Assembly: GCF_001874525.1 (NCBI RefSeq)
Contig: NZ_LKAQ01000004.1
Span: forward strand, 2,013,590 to 2,077,589
Length of the DNA stretch: 64,000 bases
DNA from: Pseudodesulfovibrio hydrargyri
GTDB lineage: Bacteria; Desulfobacterota; Desulfovibrionia; Desulfovibrionales; Desulfovibrionaceae
Direction of reading: 5' to 3'
The position numbers and the translations under genes are program-made. Under the pieces are notes generated by a model that was given only the letters and a program-made list of their open reading frames with translations, ran no database searches and was not told the DNA's origin. This document shows, in pieces, positions 62,536 to 64,000 of the stretch. Numbering within the stretch: position 1 is the stretch's first letter; each line of letters begins with the position of its first letter.

Positions 62536-64000
62536 ATGGAAGTACGCAGAAGCTATTGCGGTCTCTGTCATCCCCGGTGCGGCACGCTGCTGCACATCGA
62601 GGGCGGCAAGGTCGTCAAGATCACCGGGGACCCCGATCATCCGATTTCTCGCGGAGTCCTATGCGAGCGCGGCCGGTTGATGCTGGACCATATCTACCAT
62701 CCCGACCGTCTGAATCACCCCCTGAAGAGGGTCGGTGAACGGGGCGAGGGGCGCTGGGAGCGGATCAGCTGGGAACAGGCCCTGGACGAGGTGGCCGAAA
62801 AGCTGGCCAAGCTCCGGGACCAGCACGGGCCCGAGACCCTGGCCTTCACGCACGGGACCAAGCGGACCTATCACTGGGACTGCCGCCGGTTCTTCAACCT
62901 GTTCGGCTCGCCCAACACCTGCGGCGTGAACACCATCTGCATGTGCCCGAGCTACGCCACCGAATACGCCACCTACGGCGGCATGGTCATGGGCAGCGAG
63001 ATTCCGGGCGCGAAGTGCGTGGTCCTGTGGGGGCATAACTCCTCCAAGTCGTACCCGACCTTCACGTACCCCATGATCAACGGGGCCCAGAAGCACGGGG
63101 CCAAGCTCATCGTGGTGGACCCGCGCCGGATCAAGGAGGCCGAAAAGGCCGACCTGTGGCTGCAGATCCGGCCCGGCACGGACATGGCCATGATGATGGG
63201 CTGGATGCGCCACATCATCGCGGAGGAACTCTACGACAAGGATTTCGTGGCCAATTACACCATCGGCTTCGACGAGCTCAAGGAGGCCGTGGAGGCCTAC
63301 ACGCCGGAAAAGGTCGAGGAGATCACCTCGGTCCCGGCCTCGCTCATGGTCCAGGCGGCGGAGATGTACGCCACGACCTCCCCGGCCGTGCTGCCTTTCG
63401 GCCTGGGGCCGGACAAGCAGGGTGTCAACGCCACCCAGTGCGCCAGGGGGCGGGCCATCCTGCGCTCCCTCACCGGCAACCTGGAGGTTCCGGGCGGCGA
63501 CAACATCAGCCTGGCGGGCGACATCGCCAAAATCCATGACTGGACAGCGCTGGAATGCAACGACATGATTTCCGCGGAGCAGCGGGCCAAGCAGCTCGGC
63601 AGCGACGAGTATCCGTTCTTCGGTTTCCCCGGTTGGGAACGGAACACGGCGGCCAACGCCAAGCTCCCCGAGGGCTATCTGGCCCCGCCCGAGGCGTGGC
63701 ACTCGAACCTGGCCCACGCCAGGCCCGTCATGGACGCCATCCTGACCGGCAAGCCCTATCCGGTGACCGCCGCCATCACCCTGGCGAACAATCCGTTGCT
63801 CGCACTGCCCAACACTCAGCACGTGTTCGAGGCTCTCAAGGCACTCAAGCTCTACGTGGTCATGGAATACTACATGACCCCGTCCGCGGCCATGGCCGAC
63901 TACGTCCTCCCCGCGTCCACCACGGTGGAGCAGCCCGAGATGTGGTTGACCCGTGATTTCTGCGTGGCCTGCCCGCAGGGCATCGACAAGATCGAGGAGC
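62536..64000 (+). CDS. Acetylene-hydratase-like tungsten/molybdopterin enzyme (partial)
   Basis: The first 488 codons of a DMSO-reductase-superfamily enzyme without a Tat signal, so cytoplasmic. The Fe-S ligands are Cys8, 11, 15 and 43 (CGLCHPRC, then GVLCERG). Long stretches resemble Pelobacter acetylene hydratase as I remember it: WERISWEQALDEVAEKL, LIVVDPRRIKEAEKADLWL, GKPYPVTAAITLANNPLL, MTPSAAMADYVLP. Cys135 (in NTICMCP) lines up with its metal-ligand cysteine, but the catalytic Asp13 position is His12 here. So it is a family relative, probably of different reaction. The start follows GGAGG. The gene runs off the right edge. Confidence 0.85.
   Translation, partial: MEVRRSYCGLCHPRCGTLLHIEGGKVVKITGDPDHPISRGVLCERGRLMLDHIYHPDRLNHPLKRVGERGEGRWERISWEQALDEVAEKLAKLRDQHGPETLAFTHGTKRTYHWDCRRFFNLFGSPNTCGVNTICMCPSYATEYATYGGMVMGSEIPGAKCVVLWGHNSSKSYPTFTYPMINGAQKHGAKLIVVDPRRIKEAEKADLWLQIRPGTDMAMMMGWMRHIIAEELYDKDFVANYTIGFDELKEAVEAYTPEKVEEITSVPASLMVQAAEMYATTSPAVLPFGLGPDKQGVNATQCARGRAILRSLTGNLEVPGGDNISLAGDIAKIHDWTALECNDMISAEQRAKQLGSDEYPFFGFPGWERNTAANAKLPEGYLAPPEAWHSNLAHARPVMDAILTGKPYPVTAAITLANNPLLALPNTQHVFEALKALKLYVVMEYYMTPSAAMADYVLPASTTVEQPEMWLTRDFCVACPQGIDKIEE

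Overview
The window looks like chromosome of a high-GC, anaerobic, sulfate-reducer-like deltaproteobacterium, most probably Desulfovibrionaceae. This rests on a periplasmic [NiFe] hydrogenase with its own tetraheme cytochrome, a HybA/HybB/multiheme-cytochrome respiratory complex, two molybdopterin (or tungsten) oxidoreductases, two sigma-54 activators, and a GT3/GH57/GH133 glycogen cluster. The taxon is inferred from gene content; there is no rRNA or other marker. I saw no tRNA, rRNA, CRISPR array, insertion sequence or phage gene.

Layout. 1-3292 (minus): TetR-type regulator, lipoprotein adaptor and RND pump (the pump runs off the left edge). 3525-7279 (minus): polyamine ABC transporter potABCD, ending at a strong terminator. 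7317-10673 (minus): acyltransferase 3, SET-domain protein, small acidic protein, GNAT acetyltransferase and two small related proteins. The last two lie downstream of a sigma-54 promoter and three copies of GGAA-N7-TTCC, next to a sigma-54 response regulator (10944-12338). 12339-12907 is a non-coding stretch packed with hairpins. 12908-21607 (minus): glycogen operon (debranching enzyme, GT4 synthase, GH57, and a glycogen synthase-phosphorylase fusion). 21822-25046: hybrid sensor kinase. 25195-28276 (minus): hydrogenase with cytochrome c3. 28412-32751 (minus): second RND pump with adaptor.

33091-37307 (plus): a Tat-exported Fe-S protein, a NrfD/HybB membrane protein and a 13-heme cytochrome, behind a perfect FNR-type palindrome. 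37378-39204: a small exported protein divergent from a PAS-LuxR regulator. 39328-43550 (plus): TorD chaperone, Tat molybdoenzyme, Fe-S subunit and DmsC-like anchor. TGGGTA boxes lie in front of both the regulator and this operon. 43688-51231: an AcoR-type activator divergent from an acetoin dehydrogenase operon with a consensus -24/-12 promoter, two paired upstream sites and two small conserved proteins. 51369-53360 (minus): thioesterase, AhpD-like protein and lipoate-protein ligase, the last fitting the lipoylated E2. 53545-56964: metallo-hydrolase and copper resistance copAB. 57171-61446: a TetR regulator and an LplT-Aas-like fusion sharing a 22-bp operator-like motif. 61587-64000: a TetR regulator divergent, across two tandem dyads, from an acetylene-hydratase-like W/Mo enzyme that runs off the right edge.

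Main theme: anaerobic respiration and fermentation. Hydrogen can be oxidised in the periplasm and passed through multiheme cytochromes. A quinone-linked Fe-S/NrfD/13-heme complex and a molybdoenzyme provide further electron routes. Carbon is stored as glycogen, and acetoin can be split by a lipoyl-dependent complex. The least described parts are the 13-heme complex, the sigma-54/GGAA-N7-TTCC unit, the hairpin chain at 12462-12867 and the acetylene-hydratase-like enzyme.
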